DNA of 64,000 nucleotides. It comes from Mixophyes australis (lineage: Eukaryota; Chordata; Amphibia; Anura; Limnodynastidae). Numbering within the stretch: position 1 is the first letter of the stretch; every line of letters starts with the position of its first letter. Below the pieces are notes generated by a model. It saw nothing but the letters and a program-made list of their open reading frames with translations, was not told the DNA's origin and made no database searches. A program made the position numbers and the translations under genes. This document shows, piece by piece, positions 11,971 through 26,500 of the stretch. Location of the stretch: positions 186,001 to 250,000 of the forward strand of contig JAVHZZ010000063.1 of the NCBI GenBank assembly GCA_036250195.1. The letters run 5' to 3'.

Positions 11971-12957
11971 ATAGATTGCAGTTCCTATTTTTTTGGACTG
12001 CACAAACAGTGAACGTAGTAATATAGATTGCAGTTCCTATTTTTTGGGACTGCAGAAACAGTGAAAGTAGTAATATAGATTGCAGTTCCTATTTTTTGGG
12101 ACTGCAGAAACAGTGAACGTAGTAATATAGATTGCAGTTCCTATTTTTTGGACTGCTGAAACAGTGAATGTAGTAATATAGATTGCAGTTCCTATTTTTT
12201 TGGACTGCACAAACAGTGAACGTAGTAATATAGATTGCAGTTCCTATTTTTTGGGACTGCAGAAACAGTGAACGTAGTAATATAGATTGCAGTTCCTATT
12301 TTTTTGGACTGCTTAAACAGTGAACGTAGTAATATAGATTGCAGTTCTTTTTTTTTTGGACTGCTTAAACAGTGAACGTAGTAATATAGATTGCAGTTCC
12401 TATTTTTTGGGACTGCAGAAACAGTGAACGTAGTAATATAGATTGCAGTTCCTATTTTTTGGGACTGCAGAAACAGTGAACGTAGTAATATAGATTGCAG
12501 TTCCTATTTTTTGGGACTGCAGAAACAGTGAACGTAGTAATATAGATTGCAGTTCCTATTTTTTTGGACTGCTTAAACAGTGAACGTAGTAATATAGATT
12601 GCAGTTCTTTTTTTTTTTGGACTGCTTAAACAGTGAACGTAGTAATATAGATTGTAGTTCCTATTTTTTGGGACTGCAGAAACAGTGAACGTAGTAATAT
12701 AGATTGCAGTTCCTATTTTTTGGGACTGCAGAAACAGTGAACGTAGTAATATAGATTGCAGTTCCTATTTTTTGGACTGCTTCAACAGTGAAAGTAGTAA
12801 TATAGATTGCAGTTCCTATTTTTTGGGACTGCAGAAACAGTGAACGTAGTAATATAGATTGCAGTTCCTATTTTTTGGGACTGCTTAAACAGTGAACGTA
12901 GTAATATAGATTGCAGTTCTTTTTTTTTTGGACTGCTTAAACAGTGAACGTAGTAAT

Positions 12958-15900
12958 ATAGATTGCAGTTCCTATTTTTTGGGACTGCAGAAACAGTGAA
13001 AGTAGTAATATAGATTGCAGTTCCTATTTTTTGGGACTGCAGAAACAGTGAACGTAGTAATATAGATTGCAGTTCCTATTTTTTTGGACTGCTTAAACAG
13101 TGAACGTAGTAATATAGATTGCAGTTCTTTTTTTTTTGGACTGCTTAAACAGTGAACGTAGTAATATAGATTGCAGTTCCTATTTTTTGGGACTGCAGAA
13201 ACAGTGAACGTAGTAATATAGATTGCAGTTCCTATTTTTTGGGACTGCAGAAACAGTGAACGTAGTAATATAGATTGCAGTTCCTATTTTTTGGACTGTT
13301 TCAACAGTGAAAGTAGTAATATAGATTGCAGTTCCTATTTTTTGGGACTGCAGAAACAGTGAAAGTAGTAATATAGATTGCAGTTCCTATTTTTTGGGAC
13401 TGCAGAAACAGTGAACGTAGTAATATAGATTGCAGTTCCTATTTTTTGGACTGCTGAAACAGTGAATGTAGTAATATAGATTGCAGTTCCTATTTTTTTG
13501 GACTGCACAAACAGTGAACGTAGTAATATAGATTGCAGTTCCTATTTTTTGGGACTGCAGAAACAGTGAACGTAGTAATATAGATTGCAGTTCCTATTTT
13601 TTGGACTGCTGAAACAGTGAATGTAGTAATATAGATTGCAGTTCCTATTTTTTGGGACTGCAGAAACAGTGAACGTAGTAATATAGATTGCAGTTCCTAT
13701 TTTTTGGGACTGCAGAAACAGTGAACGTAGTAATATAGATTGCAGTTCCTTTTTTTTGGACTGCTTCAACAGTGAAAGTAGTAATATAGATTGCAGTTCC
13801 TATTTTTTGGGACTGCAGAAACAGTGAACGTAGTAATATAGATTGCAGTTCCTATTTTTTTGGACTGCTTAAACAGTGAACGTAGTAATATAGATTGCAG
13901 TTCTTTTTTTTTTAGACTGCTTAAACAGTGAACGTAGTAATATAGATTGCAGTACTTTTTTTTTTTGGACTGCTTAAACAGTGAACGTAGTAATATAGAT
14001 TGCAGTTCCTATTTTTTGGGACTGCAGAAACAGTGAAAGTAGTAATATAGATTGCAGTTCCTATTTTTTGGGACTGCAGAAACAGTGAACGTAGTAATAT
14101 AGATTGCAGTTCCTATTTTTTTGGACTGCTTAAACAGTGAACATAGTAATATAGATTGCAGTTCTTTTTTTTTTGGACTGCTTAAACAGTGAACGTAGTA
14201 ATATAGATTGCAGTTCCTATTTTTTGGGACTGCAGAAACAGTGAACGTAGTAATATAGATTGCAGTTCCTATTTTTTGGGACTGCAGAAACAGTGAACGT
14301 AGTAATATAGATTGCAGTTCCTATTTTTTGGACTGTTTCAACAGTGAAAGTAGTAATATAGATTGCAGTTCCTATTTTTTGGGACTGCAGAAACAGTGAA
14401 AGTAGTAATATAGATTGCAGTTCCTATTTTTTGGGACTGCAGAAACAGTGAACGTAGTAATATAGATTGCAGTTCCTATTTTTTGGACTGCTGAAACAGT
14501 GAATGTAGTAATATAGATTGCAGTTCCTATTTTTTTGGACTGCACAAACAGTGAACGTAGTAATATAGATTGCAGTTCCTATTTTTTGGGACTGCAGAAA
14601 CAGTGAACGTAGTAATATAGATTGCAGTTCCTATTTTTTGGACTGCTGAAACAGTGAATGTAGTAATATAGATTGCAGTTCCTATTTTTTGGGACTGCAG
14701 AAACAGTGAACGTAGTAATATAGATTGCAGTTCCTATTTTTTGGGACTGCAGAAACAGTGAACGTAGTAATATAGATTGCAGTTCCTATTTTTTGGACTG
14801 CTTCAACAGTGAAAGTAGTAATATAGATTGCAGTTCCTATTTTTTGGGACTGCAGAAACAGTGAACGTAGTAATATAGATTGCAGTTCCTATTTTTTTGG
14901 ACTGCTTAAACAGTGAACGTAGTAATATAGATTGCAGTTCTTTTTTTTTTGGACTGCTTAAACAGTGAACGTAGTAATATAGATTGCAGTTCTTTTTTTT
15001 TTGGACTGCTTAAACAGTGAACGTAGTAATATAGATTGCAGTTCCTATTTTTTGGGACTGCAGAAACAGTGAAAGTAGTAATATAGATTGCAGTTCCTAT
15101 TTTTTGGGACTGCAGAAACAGTGAAAGTAGTAATATAGATTGCAGTTCCTATTTTTTGGGACTGCAGAAACAGTGAACGTAGTAATATAGATTGCAGTTC
15201 CTATTTTTTTGGACTGCTTAAACAGTGAACATAGTAATATAGATTGCAGTTCTTTTTTTTTTGGACTGCTTAAACAGTGAACGTAGTAATATAGATTGCA
15301 GTTCCTATTTTTTGGGACTGCAGAAACAGTGAAAGTAGTAATATAGATTGCAGTTCCTATTTTTTGGGACTGCAGAAACAGTGAACGTAGTAATATAGAT
15401 TGCAGTTCCTATTTTTTTGGACTGCTTAAACAGTGAACGTAGTAATATAGATTGCAGTTCTTTTTTTTTTGGACTGCTTAAACAGTGAACGTAGTAATAT
15501 AGATTGCAGTTCCTATTTTTTGGGACTGCAGAAACAGTGAACGTAGTAATATAGATTGCAGTTCCTATTTTTGGGGACTGCAGAAACAGTGAACGTAGTA
15601 ATATAGATTGCAGTTCCTATTTTTTGGACTGCTTCAACAGTGAAAGTAGTAATATAGATTGCAGTTCCTATTTTTTGGGACTGCAGAAACAGTGAACGTA
15701 GTAATATAGATTGCAGTTCCTATTTTTTGGGACTGCTTAAACAGTGAACGTAGTAATATAGATTGCAGTTCTTTTTTTTTTGGACTGCTTAAACAGTGAA
15801 CGTAGTAATATAGATTGCAGTTCCTATTTTTTGGGACTGCAGAAACAGTGAAAGTAGTAATATAGATTGCAGTTCCTATTTTTTGGGACTGCAGAAACAG

Positions 15901-17105
15901 TGAACGTAGTAATATAGATTGCAGTTCCTATTTTTTTGGACTGCTTAAACAGTGAACGTAGTAATATAGATTGCAGTTCTTTTTTTTTTTGGACTGCTTA
16001 AACAGTGAACGTAGTAATATAGATTGCAGTTCCTATTTTTTGGGACTGCAGAAACAGTGAACGTAGTAATATAGATTGCAGTTCCTATTTTTTGTGACTG
16101 CAGAAACAGTGAACGTAGTAATATAGATTGCAGTTCCTATTTTTTGGACTGCTTCAACAGTGAAAGTAGTAATATAGATTGCAGTTCCTATTTTTTGGGA
16201 CTGCAGAAACAGTGAACGTAGTAATATAGATTGCAGTTCCTATTTTTTTGGACTGCTTAAACAGTGAACGTAGTAATATAGATTGCAGTTCCTATTTTTT
16301 GGGACTGCAGAAACAGTGAACGTAGTAATATAGATTGCAGTTCCTATTTTTTGGGACTGCAGAAACAGTGAACGTAGTAATATAGATTGCAGTTCCTATT
16401 TTTTGGACTGTTTCAACAGTGAAAGTAGTAATATAGATTGCAGTTCCTATTTTTTGGGACTGCAGAAACAGTGAAAGTAGTAATATAGATTGCAGTTCAT
16501 TTTTTTTGGACTGCTGAAACAGTGAATGTAGTAATATAGATTGCAGTTCCTATTTTTTTGGACTGCACAAACAGTGAACGTAGTAATATAGATTGCAGTT
16601 CCTATTTTTTGGGACTGCAGAAACAGTGAAAGTAGTAATATAGATTGCAGTTCCTATTTTTTGGGACTGCAGAAACAGTGAACGTAGTAATATAGATTGC
16701 AGTTCCTATTTTTTGGACTGCTGAAACAGTGAATGTAGTAATATAGATTGCAGTTCCTATTTTTTTGGACTGCACAAACAGTGAACGTAGTAATATAGAT
16801 TGCAGTTCCTATTTTTTGGGACTGCAGAAACAGTGAACGTAGTAATATAGATTGCAGTTCCTATTTTTTGGGACTGCAGAAACAGTGAACGTAGTAATAT
16901 AGATTGCAGTTCCTATTTTTTGGACTGCTTCAACAGTGAAAGTAGTAATATAGATTGCAGTTCCTATTTTTTGGGACTGCAGAAACAGTGAACGTAGTAA
17001 TATAGATTGCAGTTCCTATTTTTTGGGACTGCTTAAACAGTGAACGTAGTAATATAGATTGCAGTTCTTTTTTTTTTGGACTGCTTAAACAGTGAACGTA
17101 GTAAT
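12958..17105 (+). repeat. 4.6-kb duplication unit, copy 2
   Basis: Directly follows copy 1. It lacks one D monomer (51 bp) and about eight monomers after 16846. Single-base length changes in T runs (for example 11 Ts near 13956 against 10 in copy 1) shift the offset by one or two bases. A shorter third relative seems to begin at 17106 with the same order (A', A, B, C, A, E, A', A, D, F, A, D) but with one A missing before E. Confidence 0.82.
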
Positions 17106-20100
17106 ATAGATTGCAGTTCCTATTTTTTGGGACTGCAGAAACAGTGAAAGTAGTAATATAGATTGCAGTTCCTATTTTTTGGGACTGCAGAAACAGTGAA
17201 CGTAGTAATATAGATTGCAGTTCCTATTTTTTTGGACTGCTTAAACAGTGAACGTAGTAATATAGATTGCAGTTCTTTTTTTTTTGGACTGCTTAAACAG
17301 TGAACGTAGTAATATAGATTGCAGTTCCTATTTTTTGGGACTGCAGAAACAGTGAACGTAGTAATATAGATTGCAGTTCCTATTTTTTGGACTGTTTCAA
17401 CAGTGAAAGTAGTAATATAGATTGCAGTTCCTATTTTTTGGGACTGCAGAAACAGTGAAAGTAGTAATATAGATTGCAGTTCCTATTTTTTGGGACTGCA
17501 GAAACAGTGAACGTAGTAATATAGATTGCAGTTCCTATTTTTTGGACTGCTGAAACAGTGAATGTAGTAATATAGATTGCAGTTCCTATTTTTTTGGACT
17601 GCACAAACAGTGAACATAGTAATATAGATTGCAGTTCCTATTTTTTGGGACTGCAGAAACAGTGAACGTAGTAATATAGATTGCAGTTCCTATTTTTTGG
17701 ACTGCTGAAACAGTGAATGTAGTAATATAGATTGCAGTTCCTATTTTTTGGGACTGCAGAAACAGTGAACGTAGTAATATAGATTGCAGTTCCTATTTTT
17801 TGGGACTGCAGAAACAGTGAATGTAGTAATATAAATTGCAGTTCCTATTTTTTTGGACTGCAGAAACAGTGAACGTAGTAATATAGATTGCAGTTCCTAT
17901 TTTTTGGACTGCTGAAACAGTGAATGTAGTAATATAGATTGCAGTTCCTATTTTTTGGGACTGCAGAAACAGTGAACGTAGTAATATAGATTGCAGTTCC
18001 TATTTTTTGGACTGCTGAAACAGTGAATGTAGTAATATAGATTGCAGTTCCTATTTTTTTGGACTGCACAAACAGTGAACATAGTAATATAGATTGCAGT
18101 TCCTATTTTTTGGGACTGCAGAAACAGTGAACGTAGTAATATAGATTGCAGTTCCTATTTTTTGGACTGCTGAAACAGTGAATGTAGTAATATAGATTGC
18201 AGTTCCTATTTTTTGGGACTGCAGAAACAGTGAACGTAGTAATATAGATTGCAGTTCCTATTTTTTGGGACTGCAGAAACAGTGAATGTAGTAATATAGA
18301 TTGCAGTTCCTATTTTTTGGACTGCTTAAACAGTGAACGTAGTAATATAGATTGCAGTTCCTATTTTTTGGGACTGCAGAAACAGTGAACGTAGTAATAT
18401 AGATTGCAGTTCCTATTTTTTTGGACTGCTTAAACAGTGAACGTAGTAATATAGATTGCAGTTCTTTTTTTTTTGGACTGCTTAAACAGTGAACGTAGTA
18501 ATATAGATTGCAGTTCCTATTTTTTGGGACTGCAGAAACAGTGAACGTAGTAATATAGATTGCAGTTCCTATTTTTTGGACTGCTTCAACAGTGAAAGTA
18601 GTAATATAGATTGCAGTTCCTATTTTTTGGACTGCTTCAACAGTGAAAGTAGTAATATAGATTGCAGTTCCTATTTTTTGGGACTGCAGAAACAGTGAAC
18701 GTAGTAATATAGATTGCAGTTCCTATCTTTTGGACTGCTTCAACAGTGAAAGTAGTAATATAGATTGCAGTTCCTATTTTTTTGGACTGCTTAAACAGTG
18801 AACATAGTAATATAGATTGCAGTTCTTTTTTTTTTGGACTGCTTAAACAGTGAACGTAGTAATATAGATTGCAGTTCCTATTTTTTGGGACTGCAGAAAC
18901 AGTGAATGTAGTAATATAGATTGCAGTTCCTATTTTTTGGACTGCTTCAACAGTGAAAGTAGTAATATAGATTGCAGTTCTTTTTTTTTTGGACTGCTTA
19001 AACAGTGAACGTAGTAATATAGATTGCAGTTCCTATTTTTTGGGACTGCAGAAACAGTGAACGTAGTAATATAGATTGCAGTTCCTATTTTTTGGACTGC
19101 TTCAACAGTGAAAGTAGTAATATAGATTGCAGTTCCTATTTTTTGGACTGCTTCAACAGTGAAAGTAGTAATATAGATTGCAGTTCCTATTTTTTGGGAC
19201 TGCAGAAACAGTGAACGTAGTAATATAGATTGCAGTTCCTATTTTTTTGGACTGCTTAAACAGTGAACGTAGTAATATAGATTGCAGTTCCTATTTTTTT
19301 GGACTGCTTAAACAGTGAACGTAGTAATATAGATTGCAGTTCTTTTTTTTTTGGACTGCTTAAACAGTGAACGTAGTAATATAGATTGCAGTTCCTATTT
19401 TTTGGGACTGCAGAAACAGTGAACGTAGTAATATAGATTGCAGTTCCTATTTTTTGGGACTGCAGAAACAGTGAAAGTAGTAATATAGATTGCAGTTCCT
19501 ATTTTTTGGGACTGCAGAAACAGTGAACGTAGTAATATAGATTGCAGTTCCTATTTTTTGGACTGCTGAAACAGTGAATGTAGTAATATAGATTGCAGTT
19601 CCTATTTTTTTGGACTGCAGAAACAGTGAACGTAGTAATATAGATTGCAGTTCCTATTTTTTGGGACTGCAGAAACAGTGAACGTAGTAATATAGATTGC
19701 AGTTCCTATTTTTTTGGACTGCTTAAACAGTGAAAGTAGTAATATAGATTGCAGTTCCTATTTTTTGGGACTGCAGAAACAGTGAACGTAGTAATATAGA
19801 TTGCAGTTCCTATTTTTTTGGACTGCTTAAACAGTGAACGTAGTAATATAGATTGCAGTTCTTTTTTTTTTGGACTGCTTAAACAGTGAACGTAGTAATA
19901 TAGATTGCAGTTCCTATTTTTTGGGACTGCAGAAACAGTGAACGTAGTAATATAGATTGCAGTTCCTATTTTTTGGGACTGCAGAAACAGTGAACGTAGT
20001 AATATAGATTGCAGTTCCTATTTTTTGGACTGTTTCAACAGTGAAAGTAGTAATATAGATTGCAGTTCCTATTTTTTGGGACTGCAGAAACAGTGAAAGT

Positions 20101-21453
20101 AGTAATATAGATTGCAGTTCCTATTTTTTGGGACTGCAGAAACAGTGAACGTAGTAATATAGATTGCAGTTCCTATTTTTTGGACTGCTGAAACAGTGAA
20201 TGTAGTAATATAGATTGCAGTTCCTATTTTTTTGGACTGCACAAACAGTGAACGTAGTAATATAGATTGCAGTTCCTATTTTTTGGGACTGCAGAAACAG
20301 TGAACGTAGTAATATAGATTGCAGTTCCTATTTTTTGGACTGCTGAAACAGTGAATGTAGTAATATAGATTGCAGTTCCTATTTTTTGGGACTGCAGAAA
20401 CAGTGAAAGTAGTAATATAGATTGCAGTTCCTATTTTTTGGGACTGCAGAAACAGTGAACGTAGTAATATAGATTGCAGTTCCTATTTTTTGGACTGCTT
20501 CAACAGTGAAAGTAGTAATATAGATTGCAGTTCCTATTTTTTGGGACTGCAGAAACAGTGAACGTAGTAATATAGATTGCAGTTCCTATTTTTTTGGACT
20601 GCTTAAACAGTGAACGTAGTAATATAGATTGCAGTTCTTTTTTTTTTGGACTGCTTAAACAGTGAACGTAGTAATATAGATTGCAGTTCCTATTTTTTGG
20701 GACTGCTGAAACAGTGAAAGTAGTAATATAGATTGCAGTTCCTATTTTTTGGGACTGCAGAAACAGTGAACGTAGTAATATAGATTGCAGTTCCTATTTT
20801 TTTGGACTGCTTAAACAGTGAATGTAGTAATATAGATTGCAGTTCCTATTTTTTGGGACTGCAGAAACAGTGAACGTAGTAATATAGATTGCAGTTCCTA
20901 TTTTTTTGGACTGCTTAAACAGTGAACGTAGTAATATAGATTGCAGTTCCTATTTTTTTGGACTGCTTAAACAGTGAACGTAGTAATATAGATTGCAGTT
21001 CTTTTTTTTTTGGACTGCTTAAACAGTGAACGTAGTAATATAGATTGCAGTTCCTATTTTTTGGGACTGCAGAAACAGTGAAAGTAGTAATATAGATTGC
21101 AGTTCCTATTTTTTGGGACTGCAGAAACAGTGAACGTAGTAATATAGATTGCAGTTCCTATTTTTTTGGACTGCTTAAACAGTGAACGTAGTAATATAGA
21201 TTGCAGTTCCTATTTTTTGGGACTGCAGAAACAGTGAAAGTAGTAATATAGATTGCAGTTCCTATTTTTTGGGACTGCAGAAACAGTGAACGTAGTAATA
21301 TAGATTGCAGTTCCTATTTTTTGGACTGCTTAAACAGTGAATGTAGTAATATAGATTGCAGTTCTTTTTTTTTGGACTGCTTAAACAGTGAACGTAGTAA
21401 TATAGATTGCAGTTCCTATTTTTTGGGACTGCAGAAACAGTGAATGTAGTAAT

Positions 21454-23577
21454 ATAGATTGCAGTTCTTTTTTTTTTGGACTGCTTAAACAGTGAATGTA
21501 GTAATATAGATTGCAGTTCTTTTTTTTTTGGACTGCTTAAACAGTGAACGTAGTAATATAGATTGCAGTTCCTATTTTTTGGGACTGCAGAACAGTGAAA
21601 GTAGTAATATAGATTGCAGTTCCTATTTTTTGGGACTGCAGAAACAGTGAACGTAGTAATATAGATTGCAGTTCCTATTTTTTTGGACTGCTTAAACAGT
21701 GAACGTAGTAATATAGATTGCAGTTCTTTTTTTTTTGGACTGCTTAAACAGTGAACGTAGTAATATAGATTGCAGTTCCTATTTTTTGGGACTGCAGAAA
21801 CAGTGAACGTAGTAATATAGATTGCAGTTCCTATTTTTTGGGACTGCAGAAACAGTGAACGTAGTAATATAGATTGCAGTTCCTATTTTTTGGACTGTTT
21901 CAACAGTGAAAGTAGTAATATAGATTGCAGTTCCTATTTTTTGGGACTGCAGAAACAGTGAAAGTAGTAATATAGATTGCAGTTCCTATTTTTTGGGACT
22001 GCAGAAACAGTGAACGTAGTAATATAGATTGCAGTTCCTATTTTTTGGACTGCTGAAACAGTGAATGTAGTAATATAGATTGCAGTTCCTATTTTTTTGG
22101 ACTGCACAAACAGTGAACGTAGTAATATAGATTGCAGTTCCTATTTTTTGGGACTGCAGAAACAGTGAACGTAGTAATATAGATTGCAGTTCCTATTTTT
22201 TGGACTGCTGAAACAGTGAATGTAGTAATATAGATTGCAGTTCCTATTTTTTGGGACTGCAGAAACAGTGAACGTAGTAATATAGATTGCAGTTCCTATT
22301 TTTTGGGACTGCAGAAACAGTGAACGTAGTAATATAGATTGCAGTTCCTATTTTTTGGACTGCTTCAACAGTGAAAGTAGTAATATAGATTGCAGTTCCT
22401 ATTTTTTGGGACTGCAGAAACAGTGAACGTAGTAATATAGATTGCAGTTCCTATTTTTTTGGACTGCTTAAACAGTGAACGTAGTAATATAGATTGCAGT
22501 TCTTTTTTTTTTGGACTGCTTAAACAGTGAACGTAGTAATATAGATTGCAGTTCTTTTTTTTTTGGACTGCTTAAACAGTGAACGTAGTAATATAGATTG
22601 CAGTTCCTATTTTTTGGGACTGCAGAAACAGTGAAAGTAGTAATATAGATTGCAGTTCCTATTTTTTGGGACTGCAGAAACAGTGAACGTAGTAATATAG
22701 ATTGCAGTTCCTATTTTTTTGGACTGCTTAAACAGTGAATGTAGTAATATAGATTGCAGTTCCTATTTTTTGGGACTGCAGAAACAGTGAACGTAGTAAT
22801 ATAGATTGCAGTTCCTATTTTTTTGGACTGCTTAAACAGTGAACGTAGTAATATAGATTGCAGTTCCTATTTTTTTGGACTGCTTAAACAGTGAACGTAG
22901 TAATATAGATTGCAGTTCTTTTTTTTTTGGACTGCTTAAACAGTGAACGTAGTAATATAGATTGCAGTTCCTATTTTTTGGGACTGCAGAAACAGTGAAA
23001 GTAGTAATATAGATTGCAGTTCCTATTTTTTGGGACTGCAGAAACAGTGAACGTAGTAATATAGATTGCAGTTCCTATTTTTTTGGACTGCTTAAACAGT
23101 GAACGTAGTAATATAGATTGCAGTTCCTATTTTTTGGGACTGCAGAAACAGTGAAAGTAGTAATATAGATTGCAGTTCCTATTTTTTGGGACTGCAGAAA
23201 CAGTGAACGTAGTAATATAGATTGCAGTTCCTATTTTTTGGACTGCTTAAACAGTGAATGTAGTAATATAGATTGCAGTTCTTTTTTTTTGGACTGCTTA
23301 AACAGTGAACGTAGTAATATAGATTGCAGTTCCTATTTTTTGGGACTGCAGAAACAGTGAAAGTAGTAATATAGATTGCAGTTCCTATTTTTTGGGACTG
23401 CAGAAACAGTGAACGTAGTAATATAGATTGCAGTTCCTATTTTTTTGGACTGCTTAAACAGTGAATGTAGTAATATAGATTGCAGTTCTTTTTTTTTTGG
23501 ACTGCTTAAACAGTGAACGTAGTAATATAGATTGCAGTTCCTATTTTTTGGACTGTTTCAACAGTGAAAGTAGTAAT
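21454..23577 (+). repeat. Segmental copy 2 of the long-distance pair (offset 21091 bp)
   Basis: Partner of 363-2486 with the same monomer order and the same single-A deletion at 21588. A further partial relative lies just upstream, around 20.8-21.4 kb, where the run B(GAATG), A, B, B, C, A', A, B, A', A and a nine-T monomer also appears. That indicates at least one more round of local duplication. Confidence 0.8.
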
Positions 23578-26500
23578 ATAGATTGCAGTTCCTATTTTTT
23601 GGGACTGCAGAAACAGTGAAAGTAGTAATATAGATTGCAGTTCCTATTTTTTGGGACTGCAGAAACAGTGAACGTAGTAATATAGATTGCAGTTCCTATT
23701 TTTTGGGACTGCAGAAACAGTGAACGTAGTAATATAGATTGCAGTTCCTATTTTTTGGACTGTTTCAACAGTGAAAGTAGTAATATAGATTGCAGTTCCT
23801 ATTTTTTGGGACTGCAGAAACAGTGAAAGTAGTAATATAGATTGCAGTTCCTATTTTTTGGGACTGCAGAAACAGTGAACGTAGTAATATAGATTGCAGT
23901 TCCTATTTTTTGGACTGCTGAAACAGTGAATGTAGAAATATAGATTGCAGTTCCTATTTTTTTGGACTGCACAAACAGTGAACGTAGTAATATAGATTGC
24001 AGTTCCTATTTTTTGGGACTGCAGAAACAGTGAACGTAGTAATATAGATTGCAGTTCCTATTTTTTGGACTGCTGAAACAGTGAATGTAGTAATATAGAT
24101 TGCAGTTCCTATTTTTTGGGACTGCAGAAACAGTGAACGTAGTAATATAGATTGCAGTTCCTATTTTTTGGGACTGCAGAAACAGTGAACGTAGTAATAT
24201 AGATTGCAGTTCCTATTTTTTGGGACTGCTTCAACAGTGAAAGTAGTAATATAGATTGCAGTTCCTATTTTTTGGGACTGCAGAAACAGTGAACGTAGTA
24301 ATATAGATTGCAGTTCCTATTTTTTTGGACTGCTTAAACAGTGAACGTAGTAATATAGATTGCAGTTCTTTTTTTTTTGGACTGCTTAAACAGTGAACGT
24401 AGTAATATAGATTGCAGTTCTTTTTTTTTTGGACTGCTTAAACAGTGAACGTAGTAATATAGATTGCAGTTCCTATTTTTTGGGACTGCAGAAACAGTGA
24501 AAGTAGTAATATAGATTGCAGTTCCTATTTTTTGGGACTGCAGAAACAGTGAACGTAGTAATATAGATTGCAGTTCCTATTTTTTTGGACTGCTTAAACA
24601 GTGAACATAGTAATATAGATTGCAGTTCTTTTTTTTTTGGACTGCTTAAACAGTGAACGTAGTAATATAGATTGCAGTTCCTATTTTTTGGGACTGCAGA
24701 AACAGTGAAAGTAGTAATATAGATTGCAGTTCCTATTTTTTGAGACTGCAGAAACAGTGAACGTAGTAATATAGATTGCAGTTCCTATTTTTTTGGACTG
24801 CTTAAACAGTGAACGTAGTAATATAGATTGCAGTTCTTTTTTTTTTGGACTGCTTAAACAGTGAACGTAGTAATATAGATTGCAGTTCCTATTTTTTGGG
24901 ACTGCAGAAACAGTGAACGTAGTAATATAGATTGCAGTTCCTATTTTTTGGGACTGCAGAAACAGTGAACGTAGTAATATAGATTGCAGTTCCTATTTTT
25001 TGGACTGCTTCAACAGTGAAAGTAGTAATATAGATTGCAGTTCCTATTTTTTGGGACTGCAGAAACAGTGAACGTAGTAATATAGATTGCAGTTCCTATT
25101 TTTTGGGACTGCTTAAACAGTGAACGTAGTAATATAGATTGCAGTTCTTTTTTTTTTGGACTGCTTAAACAGTGAACGTAGTAATATAGATTGCAGTTCC
25201 TATTTTTTGGGACTGCAGAAACAGTGAAAGTAGTAATATAGATTGCAGTTCCTATTTTTTGGGACTGCAGAAACAGTGAACGTAGTAATATAGATTGCAG
25301 TTCCTATTTTTTTGGACTGCTTAAACAGTGAACGTAGTAATATAGATTGCAGTTCTTTTTTTTTTGGACTGCTTAAACAGTGAACGTAGTAATATAGATT
25401 GCAGTTCCTATTTTTTGGGACTGCAGAAACAGTGAACGTAGTAATATAGATTGCAGTTCCTATTTTTTGGGACTGCAGAAACAGTGAACGTAGTAATATA
25501 GATTGCAGTTCCTATTTTTTGGACTGTTTCAACAGTGAAAGTAGTAATATAGATTGCAGTTCCTATTTTTTGGGACTGCAGAAACAGTGAAAGTAGTAAT
25601 ATAGATTGCAGTTCCTATTTTTTGGGACTGCAGAAACAGTGAACGTAGTAATATAGATTGCAGTTCCTATTTTTTGGACTGCTGAAACAGTGAATGTAGT
25701 AATATAGATTGCAGTTCCTATTTTTTTGGATTGCACAAACAGTGAACATAGTAATATAGATTGCAGTTCCTATTTTTTGGGACTGCTGAAACAGTGAATG
25801 TAGTAATATAGATTGCAGTTCCTATTTTTTGGACTGCTGAAACAGTGAATGTAGTAATATAGATTGCAGTTCCTATTTTTTGGGACTGCAGAAACAGTGA
25901 ACGTAGTAATATAGATTGCAGTTTCTATTTTTTGGACTGCTGAAACAGTGAATGTAGTAATATAGATTGCAGTTCCTATTTTTTTGGACTGCAGAAACAG
26001 TGAACATAGTAATATAGATTGCAGTTCCTATTTTTTGGGACTGCAGAAACAGTGAATGTAGTAATATAGATTGCAGTTCCTATTTTTTGGACTGCTTCAA
26101 CAGTGAAAGTAGTAATATAGATTGCAGTTCCTATTTTTTGGGACTGCAGAAACAGTGAACGTAGTAATATAGATTGCAGTTCCTATTTTTTTGGACTGCT
26201 TAAACAGTGAACGTAGTAATATAGATTGCAGTTCTTTTTTTTTTGGACTGCTTAAACAGTGAACGTAGTAATATAGATTGCAGTTCCTATTTTTTGGGAC
26301 TGCAGAAACAGTGAACGTAGTAATATAGATTGCAGTTCCTATTTTTTGGGACTGCAGAAACAGTGAACGTAGTAATATAGATTGCAGTTCCTATTTTTTG
26401 GACTGTTTCAACAGTGAAAGTAGTAATATAGATTGCAGTTCCTATTTTTTGGGACTGCAGAAACAGTGAAAGTAGTAATATAGATTGCAGTTCCTATTTT

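Larger units (their letters stand above)
8343..12957 (+). repeat. 4.6-kb duplication unit, copy 1
   Basis: Runs from an A-prime to the C before the next matching A-prime at 12958. Markers shared with copy 2 at an offset of about 4564-4566 are the eight-T G monomer (9183/13747), TAGACTGC (9350/13914), GCAGTAC (9390/13954), GAACATAG (9577/14141 and 10666/15231), GGGG (11008/15573), GTG (11529/16094) and class H (11933/16499). The doubled D near 9022 is single in copy 2, which changes the offset from 4615 to 4564. Eight monomers at about 12282-12697 have no counterpart in copy 2. Confidence 0.85.

Noticed and set aside
13542..13769. Minus-strand open frame of 75 codons
   Set aside because: This is the duplicated counterpart of the 8927-9205 frame in the second 4.6-kb copy, one monomer shorter. 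It shares the TTG first codon and the repeat-derived peptide, so it is not evidence of coding conservation.
17845..18069. Minus-strand open frame of 74 codons
   Set aside because: Starts at a GTG in an F-class monomer and reads the same repeat. Its existence depends on a local run of 51-bp copies keeping the frame.
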